Source: Cardiobacteriaceae bacterium (lineage in GTDB: Bacteria; Pseudomonadota; Gammaproteobacteria; Cardiobacteriales; Cardiobacteriaceae). From it: a stretch of 50,607 nt of DNA. A model generated the notes under the pieces. It was not told the origin of the DNA. It searched no databases and saw only the letters and a list, made by a program, of their open reading frames with translations. This document shows, one piece after another, positions 16,317-26,582 of the stretch. The stretch spans positions 1 to 50,607 of the forward strand of contig JAUMXB010000018.1 in the NCBI GenBank assembly GCA_030529365.1, in the 5' to 3' direction. Each line of letters opens with the position of its first letter. The first letter of the stretch is position 1. The position numbers and the translations under genes are program-made.

Positions 16317-17483
16317 TCATCCCGGCTTGCCATCGGCGCGCGGGCTGTTCCAGATGCGCCAGTAGGCGATGAGCAGCAGGATGAAGGAGATGAGCCATGC
16401 AACTTGCGCATGGATGAGCCATACGGTGTATTGCGCGGGCAGGAACATCGGGAAGAGGATGCGGAAAACCGTGGCAGCGATGATAAAGACGAGCGCGATG
16501 ACGAGCAGCCTGGAAGGCTGGTGGATGTTGCGCCCGCTGTGGCCGAGGCTGACGCGCCCCATCATGGAGACGGTCATGATGCCGATGCCGCCAAGGGTGA
16601 GGGCGTGCAGCGCCAATGAGTCGCTGATTTGCGGCAGGAAGGCTTGCAGGAAGAAAAGGAAGAAGCCGAAGACGACGCTCCACAGCGAAATCACCATGGT
16701 CCACAGCAGCGGTTTTTTCCAGATGCCCGGCGTGTGCCAGCCGACGAGACGCCAGCCTTGCAGGATGGCGGTAACAAGTGCGGCAATGGATGCCGGCCAT
16801 TGCCATGGCGTGAAGAGTTCGAAGAGGAAGAAGGCGAGGAAGGAGATGAGGCAGGCGCGGTCAATGCGATCACTGTTTTTCGGCTCGAAGGGATAACCCA
16901 CGCCGCGCGAGATGAAAAACGGTGTGACGCGGCGGCCAATAGTGAGCACCAGGCCGATGACGAGATAGACGCCGAGATAGAGGCCGATGCGGTAGCCGTC
17001 CGCCCAGGTGGTGAGGCTGGCGATGAGGAAGCACAGGGCAGCCACGAGCATGAGGACAACTTTGGAGAGGATGCCCATTTGCCGCCATTGCTTGACGGCG
17101 ATGATGGGGCGGGCGATGGCGACCGCCAGGAAGATCATGAAAAGGATATCGGCAAGCTGGGCGACGAGCATGAAGCCGGCGATGAAGGCGATGCGCGCGG
17201 CGAGCCACGGCAGCCAGAGGAGAGCGAGCGCGCGGCCGGAGGGCATGGGCTGGCCTGTCCAGTTGCCGACAGCGGTCAAGAGAAATCCGGCGACCACCGC
17301 CATGCTGTAGCCGAACACCATTTCATGGCCGTGCCAGTAGGGCAGGGGAATGTTGGCGGCAGGCGGCAGTACGCCCCAGGCATAGACGCCCAGCCATTGC
17401 GCCATGCTGACGATGGCGATAACGGTGGCGCTGCAAAAGAAGATGCGGAAGCCCAGATTGAAAAGCGGCGGAAAGCGGTTCAC
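16317..17483 (-). CDS. nnrS: NnrS family haem-copper membrane protein
   Basis: A 388-residue polytopic protein with about twelve hydrophobic segments. Family motifs with possible haem/copper His residues are YWHGHEMVFGY, LHALTLGGIG and MMGRVSLGHSGR. NnrS proteins are linked to nitric oxide metabolism and protection against nitrosative stress, usually with denitrification genes; none is adjacent here. I start at GTG 17481-17483, which follows AAGGAA and begins VNRFPPLFNLGFR; an upstream TTG in frame has no ribosome-binding site. Confidence 0.88.
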   Translation of the reverse strand: MNRFPPLFNLGFRIFFCSATVIAIVSMAQWLGVYAWGVLPPAANIPLPYWHGHEMVFGYSMAVVAGFLLTAVGNWTGQPMPSGRALALLWLPWLAARIAFIAGFMLVAQLADILFMIFLAVAIARPIIAVKQWRQMGILSKVVLMLVAALCFLIASLTTWADGYRIGLYLGVYLVIGLVLTIGRRVTPFFISRGVGYPFEPKNSDRIDRACLISFLAFFLFELFTPWQWPASIAALVTAILQGWRLVGWHTPGIWKKPLLWTMVISLWSVVFGFFLFFLQAFLPQISDSLALHALTLGGIGIMTVSMMGRVSLGHSGRNIHQPSRLLVIALVFIIAATVFRILFPMFLPAQYTVWLIHAQVAWLISFILLLIAYWRIWNSPRADGKPG

Positions 17484-17552
17484 GTCGGTTCCTTGTGGTA
17501 ACGGGACGCGCGCCAGCTTAGCAGGCAAGCGGCGCTGCGCCGATGATGCATG

Positions 17553-19722
<2,170 letters not shown>

Positions 19723-19752
19723 TCATGATACGGGATTGGCGCGGATTGGCCA

Positions 19753-19782
19753 TAAAAAAAGCCCCGCCAGGCGAGGCTTTTG
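19753..19782 (-). terminator. Terminator after rpmA
   Basis: On the minus strand AAAGCCTCGCC-TG-GCGGGGCTTTTTTT, 18 bases beyond the rpmA stop. It may be leaky and let some transcripts continue into obgE-proB, as I see no separate strong obgE promoter. Confidence 0.85.
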
Positions 19783-19799
19783 CATGCGCAGCGTGAAGA

Positions 19800-20063
19800 T
19801 CAGGCTTCTACGGCTTCGATGCTGACAAATTTGCGGCCTTTGGGGCCACGGGTGCTGAACACCACTTTGCCGTCGGCCAGGGCGAACAGGGTGTGGTCGC
19901 GACCGACGCCAACGTTGTCACCGGCATTGAACGGGGTGCCACGCTGACGCACGAGGATGCTGCCCGCGCTGACCATTTCGCCGCCGAAGCGCTTGACGCC
20001 GAGACGTTTGGACTGGGAATCGCGTCCGTTGCGGCTGGAACCGCCCGCTTTCTTGTGTGCCAT
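19800..20063 (-). CDS. rpmA: Ribosomal protein bL27
   Basis: An 87-residue protein beginning [21 protein letters not shown], the flexible N-terminal tail that reaches the peptidyl-transferase centre, then the beta-barrel ending in [17 protein letters not shown]. No cleavable N-terminal extension is present. GGAG precedes the ATG. It is co-transcribed with rplU. Confidence 0.98.
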   Translation of the reverse strand: MAHKKAGGSSRNGRDSQSKRLGVKRFGGEMVSAGSILVRQRGTPFNAGDNVGVGRDHTLFALADGKVVFSTRGPKGRKFVSIEAVEA

Positions 20064-20089
20064 GATTTACTCCTTGAATATTCTGAATA

Positions 20090-20404
20090 TTATGCGCCGA
20101 TGCTGTCGATGACCACTTCGGTGTAGTTCTGGCGGTGACCCATCTGTTTCATGTGGTGCTTGCGGCGGCGGAATTTGATGATGCGGATTTTTTCGCCGCG
20201 GCCATGAGCGGCGATGGTGGCATTGACCACTTTGCCATCGAGGTAGGGCGCGCCCACTTCCACGCTGTCTTCGCTGCTGGCAACCAGCAATACCTTGTCG
20301 AAGGCCACTTTGTCGCCCGCTTCGCCTTTCAGGGTTTCCACGCGCAGACGCTGACCCTGCTTGACTTTATATTGCTTACCGCCGGTTTCGATAACTGCAA
20401 ACAT
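20090..20404 (-). CDS. rplU: Ribosomal protein bL21
   Basis: A 104-residue protein starting MFAVIETGGKQYKVKQGQ, with KIRIIKFRRRKHHMKQMGHRQ near the C-terminus that contacts 23S rRNA. I use the ATG at 20402-20404, which has GGAGA at suitable spacing; an upstream in-frame start would add five residues and lose this spacing. First gene of the rplU-rpmA unit. Confidence 0.97.
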   Translation of the reverse strand: MFAVIETGGKQYKVKQGQRLRVETLKGEAGDKVAFDKVLLVASSEDSVEVGAPYLDGKVVNATIAAHGRGEKIRIIKFRRRKHHMKQMGHRQNYTEVVIDSIGA

Positions 20405-20460
20405 TGTGTATTTCTCCAAAAAATTATGCGCGGCGGTAGCCGCCGTCCGAAAGGCGGCAT

Positions 20461-20489
20461 ATGATAATGGCCGTCCTTTTGAAAATCAA
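20461..20489 (-). promoter_or_regulatory. Promoter of rplU-rpmA
   Basis: On the minus strand TTGATT (20484-20489), 17-base spacer, TATCAT (20461-20466), giving a leader of about 50 bases before the rplU start. Confidence 0.6.
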
Positions 20490-20535
20490 GGCATAAATGC
20501 GGCAAATTTTGCTTGCAACAGAATGGTATGATTTA

Positions 20536-20640
20536 TCATTCAGATTGGATTTATAGTAATTTTTTACCGCAACAAGCGCTTTTATTGGGAAAATGTTTCA
20601 CAATAAGCGCTTGTTGATGAGAAAATTTCCCATTTTGCTT
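20536..20640 (+). repeat. AAGCGCTT paired-palindrome repeat, copy R7
   Basis: Octamers at 20574-20581 and 20605-20612, 31 bases apart, in inverted context (AACAAGCGCTT / AAGCGCTTGTT). Left flank ATTTTTTACCGC, right flank GATGAGAAAATTTCCCAT. It lies between rplU and tRNA-Val. The following 100 bases up to the tRNA terminator hold nothing I recognise. Confidence 0.88.
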
Positions 20641-20735
20641 TTTGCGACAGGAGAGAACGGTGGCCGTTCGCGAAAATGCCGGAAAGCGGCGGGGAAATCG
20701 CGGGAGGTATGCCCGCAATGCCTTGCCTTAAAACA

Positions 20736-20760
20736 GAAAAACCCCGAATATTCGGGGCTT
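20736..20760 (-). terminator. Terminator of tRNA-Val
   Basis: On the minus strand GCCCCGAATATTCGGGGTTTTT: a perfect CCCCGAA/TTCGGGG stem and a T run, about 15 bases after the tRNA 3' end. Confidence 0.85.
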
Positions 20761-20773
20761 TTCTTGTGAATTC

Positions 20774-20850
20774 TGGTAGACACGATTGGACTCGAACCAA
20801 CGACCCCCACCATGTCAAGGTGGTGCTCTAACCAACTGAGCTACGTGTCT
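20774..20850 (-). tRNA. tRNA-Val (anticodon GAC)
   Basis: A 77-base cloverleaf on the minus strand: acceptor AGACACG/CGTGTCT, D arm GCTCAGTTGGTTAGAGC, anticodon stem CCACC/GGTGG around loop TTGACAT, T arm with GGTTCGAGTCC, and an encoded CCA. It matches the E. coli tRNA-Val(GAC) pattern closely in the arms. Confidence 0.96.
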
Positions 20851-20863
20851 AAGGAAGGCGCGT

Positions 20864-20892
20864 ATTATATAGAGGCGTTTTCCCGATGACAA
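20864..20892 (-). promoter_or_regulatory. Promoter of tRNA-Val
   Basis: On the minus strand TTGTCA (20887-20892), 17-base spacer, perfect TATAAT (20864-20869), followed by a GC-rich discriminator (ACGCGCC) typical of stringently controlled stable-RNA promoters. It closely overlaps the 3' end region of the neighbouring hydrolase gene. Confidence 0.82.
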
Positions 20893-20907
20893 GCTCTGCG
20901 GCGTTTT

Positions 20908-21453
20908 TTATCGCACCAGATTGGATATGGTTTTGAAAGCTGGGTGTTTGGCGTCGCCAAGAAGCTGGAACAGTAAGCTTTCCGTGTTGGTGATGATGAT
21001 GCCGGCTTCGCTCATTTGCCGTACGGCGTTTTTCTTGTGGGTGAGGTGGCGCGAGGCGACGCAGTCGGCAGGAAGATGGACGCGGCGGCCGCTTTGTTGC
21101 AGTTCGAGAGCGGTTTGCAGGACGCAGACGTGCGATTCGGCGCCAACGACGATGACGTGGCGCACGCCGCGGGCATCGAGGGCGGCGTTGACTTCGGGAA
21201 TGCAGGCGGAAAAGCGGGTTTTTTCAAACACGGGGGCTTGTTCCGCGAGTTCGCGGATTTCCGCGAGCGTTTGCCCGAGCCCCTTGGGGTATTGTTCGGT
21301 GATGAGGACGGGAACGGCAAGCGCTTGCAGGCCGCTGAGGAGCATGCGGGTTTGCGCGATCATGTGCGGGCCGCCGTGGAGGACGGGCATGAGGCGTTCC
21401 TGGATGTCAACGATGAGGCAGAGGGTGTTGTCCGGGGTGGGAAAGAGGCTCAT
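20908..21453 (-). CDS. Isochorismatase-family cysteine hydrolase
   Basis: A 181-residue member of the isochorismatase-like superfamily. The catalytic triad is visible: D16 (IVDIQ), K78 (FEKTRFSA) and C110 (ESHVCV). It resembles the YcaC-like group of unknown substrate more than nicotinamidase or true isochorismatase, and no siderophore or nicotinamide genes are adjacent. GGAGAAACACC gives a strong ribosome-binding site for the ATG at 21451-21453. Stand-alone gene between a repeat and tRNA-Val. Confidence 0.85.
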   Translation of the reverse strand: MSLFPTPDNTLCLIVDIQERLMPVLHGGPHMIAQTRMLLSGLQALAVPVLITEQYPKGLGQTLAEIRELAEQAPVFEKTRFSACIPEVNAALDARGVRHVIVVGAESHVCVLQTALELQQSGRRVHLPADCVASRHLTHKKNAVRQMSEAGIIITNTESLLFQLLGDAKHPAFKTISNLVR

Positions 21454-21469
21454 GGTGTTTCTCCTGGGT

Positions 21470-21562
21470 TTTTGATGAGAAATTTTCTCATAATAAAGCG
21501 CTTGTTGTGAGAAAATTTCTCATATTAAGCGCTTTTCAGTGATAAAAAATACTATTTTATGA
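21470..21562 (+). repeat. AAGCGCTT paired-palindrome repeat, copy R8
   Basis: The clearest alternating structure: GAGAAATTTTCTC (21477-21489), AAGCGCTT (21496-21503), GAGAAAATTTCTC (21509-21521), AAGCGCTT (21527-21534). Centres are 15-16 bases apart and octamers 31. It begins about 20 bases upstream of the hydrolase start codon, so it could influence that promoter. Confidence 0.92.
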
Positions 21563-21813
21563 ATTGCCATCTCGGTACACGACAAAACTCGAAAATATGC
21601 TCTAAATCAACCTCTCCTCCCAACCCTTCTCGTCCTTCGGATGAGCTGGCAAAGCCACTGGAACAGCTTGCGTCAGCGAGAGTCGCCCCTCGAGGGGGCT
21701 TTAGTTCATTGCTTTATTTTAAGTTCATTGTGTTGCAGCATGAATTGTCAACACGCCCTAATCCAGTAAGGAGTTTTGTCGTGTACTGAGGAATTGCCAA
21801 TATGTAGTGCTGT
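21563..21813. other. Gap between hydrolase and livF, no gene seen
   Basis: A short rightward frame (21559-21789) has no ribosome-binding site and unlikely composition. The stretch holds the palindrome CCCCTCGAGGGG (21686-21697) and a weak GTGTTG/CAACAC inverted repeat (about 21732-21756) that might help end livF transcription. Nothing else is recognisable. Confidence 0.5.
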
Positions 21814-22515
21814 TTACGATCCCAGATAGGCGGCTTTGACGAGGTCGGAGTTGAGGAGGTTGGCGCCGGTGTCTTCGTGCTTGATGTGGCCGGTTTCGAG
21901 GATGTAGCCGCGGTCGGCGATTTGCAGGGCCTTGTGCGCGTTTTGTTCGACGAGGAAGACGGTGATGCCGGCGGCGCGGATGTTGGTGATGATCTCGAAG
22001 ATCTGGGCAATGATGATGGGGGCAAGGCCGAGCGAGGGTTCGTCGAGGAGCAGCAGGCGCGGTTGCATCATGAGGCCGCGGCCGATGGCGAGCATTTGCT
22101 GTTCGCCGCCGGAAAGCGTGCCCGCGCGCTGTTTGCGTCGTTCTTTCAGGCGGGGAAAGAGGGTGTAGGCGTGCTCGATGTTGCGCGCGTTGGTGGCGGC
22201 GTTTTGGTGAAAGCCGCCGAGTTCGAGGTTTTCTTCGATGGTGAGGCCTGCGAAGATGCGGCGTCCTTCCGGGACGAGGGCGATGCCGCTTTGCATGATT
22301 TTGTGGGTGGGCAGGCGGGTGATGTCCTGCCCTTCGTAGAGGATTTGGCCGCTTCTCGCCTGCGGGCTGCCGCACAGGGTGTTGAGCAGGGTGGATTTGC
22401 CCGCGCCGTTGGCGCCGATGAGGGTGACGATTTCGCCCTGGTTGATATGCACGGAGACGCCCTTGAGCGCTTCGATCTGGCCGTAGAAGGTATGCACATT
22501 TTTGATTTCCAGCAT
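21814..22515 (-). CDS. livF: Branched-chain amino acid ABC transporter ATPase LivF
   Basis: A 233-residue ATPase: Walker A GANGAGKST (34-42), signature LSGGEQQ (134-140), Walker B LLLLDEPSLGLAP and switch H-loop region LVEQN. Length and EP(S/T)LGLAPI context are typical of LivF. The ATG overlaps the livG stop by one base (TAATG). Last gene of livHMGF. Confidence 0.93.
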   Translation of the reverse strand: MLEIKNVHTFYGQIEALKGVSVHINQGEIVTLIGANGAGKSTLLNTLCGSPQARSGQILYEGQDITRLPTHKIMQSGIALVPEGRRIFAGLTIEENLELGGFHQNAATNARNIEHAYTLFPRLKERRKQRAGTLSGGEQQMLAIGRGLMMQPRLLLLDEPSLGLAPIIIAQIFEIITNIRAAGITVFLVEQNAHKALQIADRGYILETGHIKHEDTGANLLNSDLVKAAYLGS

Positions 22516-23291
22516 TATTCTTCTCCGAGGTAGGCTTTGATGACGGCCGGGTTGGTGCGGATTTCTTCGGGGGTGCCGTAGGCGATGGGGCGGCCGTATT
22601 CCATGACCATGATGTGCTCGGAGAGATTCATGACGAGCGACATGTCGTGTTCGATCAGGAGGATGCTGACGGCGTATTTGTTGCGCAGGAGGCGGATGAG
22701 GTCGGCGAGTTCCGCGGTTTCGCTGGGATTGAGTCCTGCCGCAGGTTCGTCGAGGATGAGGACTTTGGGCGAGGTCATCATGCAGCGCGCGATTTCCAGG
22801 CGCCGTTGCTGGCCGTAGGCGAGGCTGCCGGCTTCGTGGTTGGCAAAGGCGCGCAGGCCGAAGACGCTGAGCCATTTCACGGCTTCGTTTTTGGCGGCGC
22901 GTTCGCTGGTCTGGTAGGCGCTGGTGCGGAAGATGCCGCCGAGGTAGCTGCGGTTCATGGCGTTGTGCCGCGCGACGAGCAGGTTTTCCACCACGGTCAT
23001 GTCGCGGAAGAGGCGGATGTTCTGGAAGGTGCGGGTCAGGCCGTAGCCGGCGATGACGTGGCTGGGCTTGCCGGTGATGTCGTGGCCGTCGAGGAGGATT
23101 TTGCCGGCGCTCGGGCGGTAGAAGCCGCTGGCGCAGTTGAACACGGTGGTTTTGCCGGCGCCGTTGGGGCCGATGATGGCGGCGATTTCGCCGTGTTTCA
23201 GGGTGAAGTTGACATCGTCCACGGCGACGAGTCCGCCAAAGACCATGCGCAGGTTTTCAATCTGAAGGATTGCGGGAGAGGGCGTTTTCAT
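22515..23291 (-). CDS. livG: Branched-chain amino acid ABC transporter ATPase LivG
   Basis: A 258-residue ATPase with Walker A GPNGAGKTT, LTRTFQNIRLF (typical of LivG), a YGQQRRLEIAR signature and Walker B LILDEPAAGLNPSE. It pairs with LivF on the inner membrane. I start at the ATG 23289-23291 overlapping the livM stop (ATGA); an upstream in-frame start lies within livM and is unlikely. Confidence 0.93.
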   Translation of the reverse strand: MKTPSPAILQIENLRMVFGGLVAVDDVNFTLKHGEIAAIIGPNGAGKTTVFNCASGFYRPSAGKILLDGHDITGKPSHVIAGYGLTRTFQNIRLFRDMTVVENLLVARHNAMNRSYLGGIFRTSAYQTSERAAKNEAVKWLSVFGLRAFANHEAGSLAYGQQRRLEIARCMMTSPKVLILDEPAAGLNPSETAELADLIRLLRNKYAVSILLIEHDMSLVMNLSEHIMVMEYGRPIAYGTPEEIRTNPAVIKAYLGEE

Positions 23292-24511
23292 TCGGGCAGC
23301 TCCAGTTTCGGGCGTTGTGCGGGGATCAGCCCTTGCGGCCGCCATACCATCATCAGCACCATGACCGCGCCGAACACGAGCATGCGGTATTCGGAGAATT
23401 CCCGCGCGATTTCCGGCAGCACGGTGAAGGCGATGGCGGCGAGGATGACGCCAATCTGCGAGCCCATGCCGCCGAGGACGACAATGGCGAGGATGATGGC
23501 GGATTCGATGAAGGTGAAGGATTCGGGATCGATTGCGCCCTGCTTGGCGGCGAAGAATGCACCGGCGATACCGGCAAAGAGCGCGCCGATGGCAAAGGCG
23601 GAGAGTTTGACCAGCGTGGGGTTCAGCCCAAGCGAGCGGCAGGCGATTTCATCTTCGCGCAGCGCTTCCCAGGCGCGCCCCACCGGCATGCGCAGCAGGC
23701 GGTTGATGACCCACAGCGAGACGAGGCAGATCGCGAATATCAGCAGATACAGGAAAATGAGCCGGTATTCCGATTTGTAGGCGATATCCATCCATTGGTG
23801 AAAGGCGGTTTCGCCGGCGGGCGGCTTGCGCAGGAAGGAGAGGCCGAAGAGCGTGGGCGTGGGGATGTCGTTGATGCCGGCCGGGCCGTTGGTGAGGCTG
23901 TCGAGGTTGTTGAGCAAAATGCGGATGATTTCGCCGAAGCCGAGGGTGACGATGGCGAGGTAGTCGCCGCGCAGGCGCAGCACGGGAAAGCCGAGGAGCA
24001 CGCCGGTAATGCCCGCGAGCAGGGCGGCGACGGGCAGCGCGCTCCAGAATCCCCAGCCGAATTGCGTCGAGAGAATGGCGTAGGTGTAAGCGCCCACGGC
24101 ATAGAAGCCGACGTAGCCGAGATCGAGCAGACCGGCAAAGCCGACCACCACGTTCAGCCCCAGCCCGAGCAACACGTAAATCAGCGCCAGGGTGGCGATA
24201 TCAATGGTGGCGCGCGAGCCGAACACGGGAATCAGGCAGCCAATCATGATCAGGATGCCGAGCACCCAGCCGCGATGCGTTTCCAGATAGCGCGAGGGCT
24301 GGAAGCGCGGATGCACGCGTTTGCCGATTTGCAGCAGGGGCAGGGCGAGATGGGCGAGGAACACGGCGACGGCGGCATAGACGCTGTGCAGCCATTGCCC
24401 TGACAGTTGCAGGCCGCTCGCGCTTTGCTCAAGCTGCACGCCGAGAATGGGCAGGGTGACGAAGAAAGTGAGCAGGGCCATGAACAGGGCGCTTTGCAGA
24501 TTGCGGGTCAT
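23288..24511 (-). CDS. livM: Branched-chain amino acid permease LivM
   Basis: A 407-residue permease with about ten membrane segments. The family core is GLLDLGYVGFYAVGAYTYA, LRLRGDYLAIVTLGFGEIIR, and the EAA-like loop RMPVGRAWEALREDEIACRSLG. An N-terminal extension (about 90 residues, two to three extra membrane helices) precedes the core, as in many long LivM proteins. The ATG at 24509-24511 overlaps the livH stop (TGATG). Confidence 0.93.
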   Translation of the reverse strand: MTRNLQSALFMALLTFFVTLPILGVQLEQSASGLQLSGQWLHSVYAAVAVFLAHLALPLLQIGKRVHPRFQPSRYLETHRGWVLGILIMIGCLIPVFGSRATIDIATLALIYVLLGLGLNVVVGFAGLLDLGYVGFYAVGAYTYAILSTQFGWGFWSALPVAALLAGITGVLLGFPVLRLRGDYLAIVTLGFGEIIRILLNNLDSLTNGPAGINDIPTPTLFGLSFLRKPPAGETAFHQWMDIAYKSEYRLIFLYLLIFAICLVSLWVINRLLRMPVGRAWEALREDEIACRSLGLNPTLVKLSAFAIGALFAGIAGAFFAAKQGAIDPESFTFIESAIILAIVVLGGMGSQIGVILAAIAFTVLPEIAREFSEYRMLVFGAVMVLMMVWRPQGLIPAQRPKLELPE

Positions 24512-25428
24512 CACACTTTCTCCACTTCCGGTTTGCCGAGAATGCCGGTGGGGCGGAAGAGGAGCACCAGCACGAGGAGGGAAAAGGCGACCACGTCTTT
24601 ATATTGCGTGGGCAGATAACCGGAGGAGAAACTCTCGGCCAGCCCCAGCACCAGCCCACCGAGCATGGCGCCGGGAATCGAGCCGATGCCGCCGAGCACG
24701 GCGGCAGTGAAGGCTTTCATGCCGGCGATGAAGCCCATGTAGGGCGTCACCACGCCGTAATAGAGCGCGTAAAGCACCCCGGCGATGGCGGCGAGCGCCG
24801 CACCGATGACGAAAGTGAGCGCAATCACGCGGTTGGCGTCGATGCCGAGAAGGCGCGCCATGCCCAGATCCTGGGCGCAGGCGCGGCAGGCCTTGCCCAT
24901 GCGCGATTTCTGGATAAAGAGATTGAGGGCGAGCATAGCCGCGAGCGTGATCACGAAAATCATCAGTTGCACGGCGGAGAGGCTCACCGAGACGCCGTCC
25001 GGGTTGTCGATCAGCGTCCAGCTTTGCGGTAGTACGTTTTGCAGCGCGAGGTTCTTGTTGCTCTGGCCGATGGCGACGTAGTTCTGCAAAAAGATGGACA
25101 TGCCGATCGCGGAAATCAGCGGCACCAGGCGCGGGCTGCCACGCAGCGGCTTGTACGCGGTTTTTTCCACCATGAAGCCGTAGCCGCCGGTAATCGCCAT
25201 GGCGACCAGAAAAGTGAGAACAATCATCAGCGGCAACCAGCTGATGCCGGCGGCGCCGAGGCCGACGATCATCACGATGCCGGTATAGGCGCCGAGCATG
25301 AAAATCTCGCCGTGCGCGAAATTGATCAGCCCGATAATGCCATAGACCATGGTGTAACCGATGGCAATCAGCGCATACAGGCTGCCCAGGGTCAAACCGT
25401 TGATCATTTGCTGTAAAAAATCATGCAT
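24511..25428 (-). CDS. livH: Branched-chain amino acid permease LivH
   Basis: A 305-residue permease starting MHDFLQQMINGLTLGSLYALIAIGYT, with INFAHGEIFMLGAY and GKACRACAQDLGMARLLGID (EAA loop), ending RPTGILGKPEVEKV. AGGAGC precedes the ATG at 25426-25428. First gene of the operon. No periplasmic binding-protein gene (livJ/livK) lies on either side, so it must be elsewhere or shared; substrate assignment to Leu/Ile/Val is from family only. Confidence 0.93.
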   Translation of the reverse strand: MHDFLQQMINGLTLGSLYALIAIGYTMVYGIIGLINFAHGEIFMLGAYTGIVMIVGLGAAGISWLPLMIVLTFLVAMAITGGYGFMVEKTAYKPLRGSPRLVPLISAIGMSIFLQNYVAIGQSNKNLALQNVLPQSWTLIDNPDGVSVSLSAVQLMIFVITLAAMLALNLFIQKSRMGKACRACAQDLGMARLLGIDANRVIALTFVIGAALAAIAGVLYALYYGVVTPYMGFIAGMKAFTAAVLGGIGSIPGAMLGGLVLGLAESFSSGYLPTQYKDVVAFSLLVLVLLFRPTGILGKPEVEKV

Positions 25429-25574
25429 GCAGACGCTCCTGACAGGTGGCATTCCGCCGCCCGACGATGCGGACGGCAGCGACAAGGTTACGCATTGTAC
25501 ATATCCTTGCCCGTTTATCACCATGATTTTGCCGCCATTGTGCGCAAAATCATGGGGAAAGCTGACAGGGTGGT

Positions 25575-25690
25575 GATGAAGCGATGATAATTTTTATCAA
25601 AATTAATGGATATATATTGTATTTTTACCGTAATAAGCGCTTGCCTATGGTAAAAATACTCTATTTTAGAGGTTTTTATAAAACCTCATG
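25575..25690 (+). repeat. AAGCGCTT palindrome repeat, copy R9 (single octamer)
   Basis: One octamer at 25635-25642 in ATTTTTACCG...ATGGTAAAAAT dyad symmetry, with the CTCTATTTTAGAGG tail. It lies between divergent livH and pyrE, about 30 bases upstream of the probable pyrE promoter. Confidence 0.8.
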
Positions 25691-25716
25691 TAAAACAACA
25701 GGTACAAGGTGGCAGC

Positions 25717-25744
25717 TTGGAAGGCGGATATTTTCCGGTACAAT
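25717..25744 (+). promoter_or_regulatory. Probable promoter of pyrE
   Basis: TTGGAA (25717-25722), 16-base spacer, TACAAT (25739-25744), giving a leader of about 70 bases. No pyrimidine-sensing attenuator hairpin with a T-run is obvious in that leader. Confidence 0.5.
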
Positions 25745-25819
25745 GCGCCGCGCCAACGGATGCGTGCGACATCGAGCGTTCCCATCCTGATGTATTCAAG
25801 AAAACAACGGAGTGTTGCC

Positions 25820-26485
25820 ATGACGACGCAATGTCAAAACGCTTTCCTGCAAACCGCGCGCGAAGTCGGCGCGCTCAGCTTCGGCCAGTTCGAGCTGAAA
25901 AGCGGGCGCATCAGCCCCTATTTTTTCAATGCCGGCGCTTTCTGCACCGGGGAATCGCTGAACATCATGGCCAGCGCCTACGCCGAACGCATCCATGCCC
26001 TGATCCAGGCCGGCGTGCCGGTCGATACGCTTTATGGCCCTGCTTACAAAGGCATTCCGCTGGTGGCGGCCGTTGCCGTGCTGCTTGCCGAGCGCCACAA
26101 TCTTTCGCTGCCCTGGACGTTCAACCGCAAGGAAGCCAAGAATCACGGCGAGGGCGGCATGCTGGTCGGCGCAGTGGTGAAAGGCAAAAACGTCCTGATT
26201 ATTGACGACGTGCTCACTGCCGGCACCGCCATCCGCGAATCCCTGAACCTGCTGCACGAGCATGGCGGGCATCCTGTTGCCGTTGTCGTCGCGCTCGACC
26301 GCCAGGAAAGCGTGGGCGAAAGCGGCATGTCTGCCCTGCAACACCTGCGCCGCCAGGAAAAGCTGCTGACCGATGCCGTCATCAACTTCACCGACCTGCA
26401 AAATCTCGTCAACGAAGACCCGGAGCTTTCCAGGCATCAGGCAGCCATGGCCGCCTATCGCGAACAATATGGTGTAAAATCATAA
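25820..26485 (+). CDS. pyrE: Orotate phosphoribosyltransferase
   Basis: Converts orotate and PRPP to OMP in pyrimidine synthesis. The 221-residue protein has FELKSGRISPYFFNAG near the start, the catalytic-loop Lys in FNRKEAKNHGEGG, and the PRPP motif VLIIDDVLTAGTA. GGAG precedes the ATG at 25820; an upstream in-frame extension has no homology-like sequence and no ribosome-binding site. The TAA stop is formed within the CATAAAATA end of repeat R10. Confidence 0.96.
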   Translation: MTTQCQNAFLQTAREVGALSFGQFELKSGRISPYFFNAGAFCTGESLNIMASAYAERIHALIQAGVPVDTLYGPAYKGIPLVAAVAVLLAERHNLSLPWTFNRKEAKNHGEGGMLVGAVVKGKNVLIIDDVLTAGTAIRESLNLLHEHGGHPVAVVVALDRQESVGESGMSALQHLRRQEKLLTDAVINFTDLQNLVNEDPELSRHQAAMAAYREQYGVKS

Positions 26486-26582
26486 AATAACGAAAAATCA
26501 CCATTTTTTCTCACGAGTAAGCGCTTATTGCGATAAAAAATCACGCAATAAGCGCTTTTTAATGGGAAATTTTCTCATTTCT
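26480..26582 (-). repeat. AAGCGCTT paired-palindrome repeat, copy R10 (inverted)
   Basis: Octamers at 26519-26526 and 26550-26557, 31 bases apart. The tail CATAAAATA faces pyrE and the GGAAATTTTCTC head faces mgsA, so it is inverted relative to the other copies. It fills the whole space between the convergent genes pyrE and mgsA and contributes both stop codons. Confidence 0.9.

Noticed and set aside
21559-21789. Rightward 76-codon frame between the hydrolase and livF
   Set aside because: No ribosome-binding site, starts in the tail of repeat R8, Pro/Ser-rich random-looking product.
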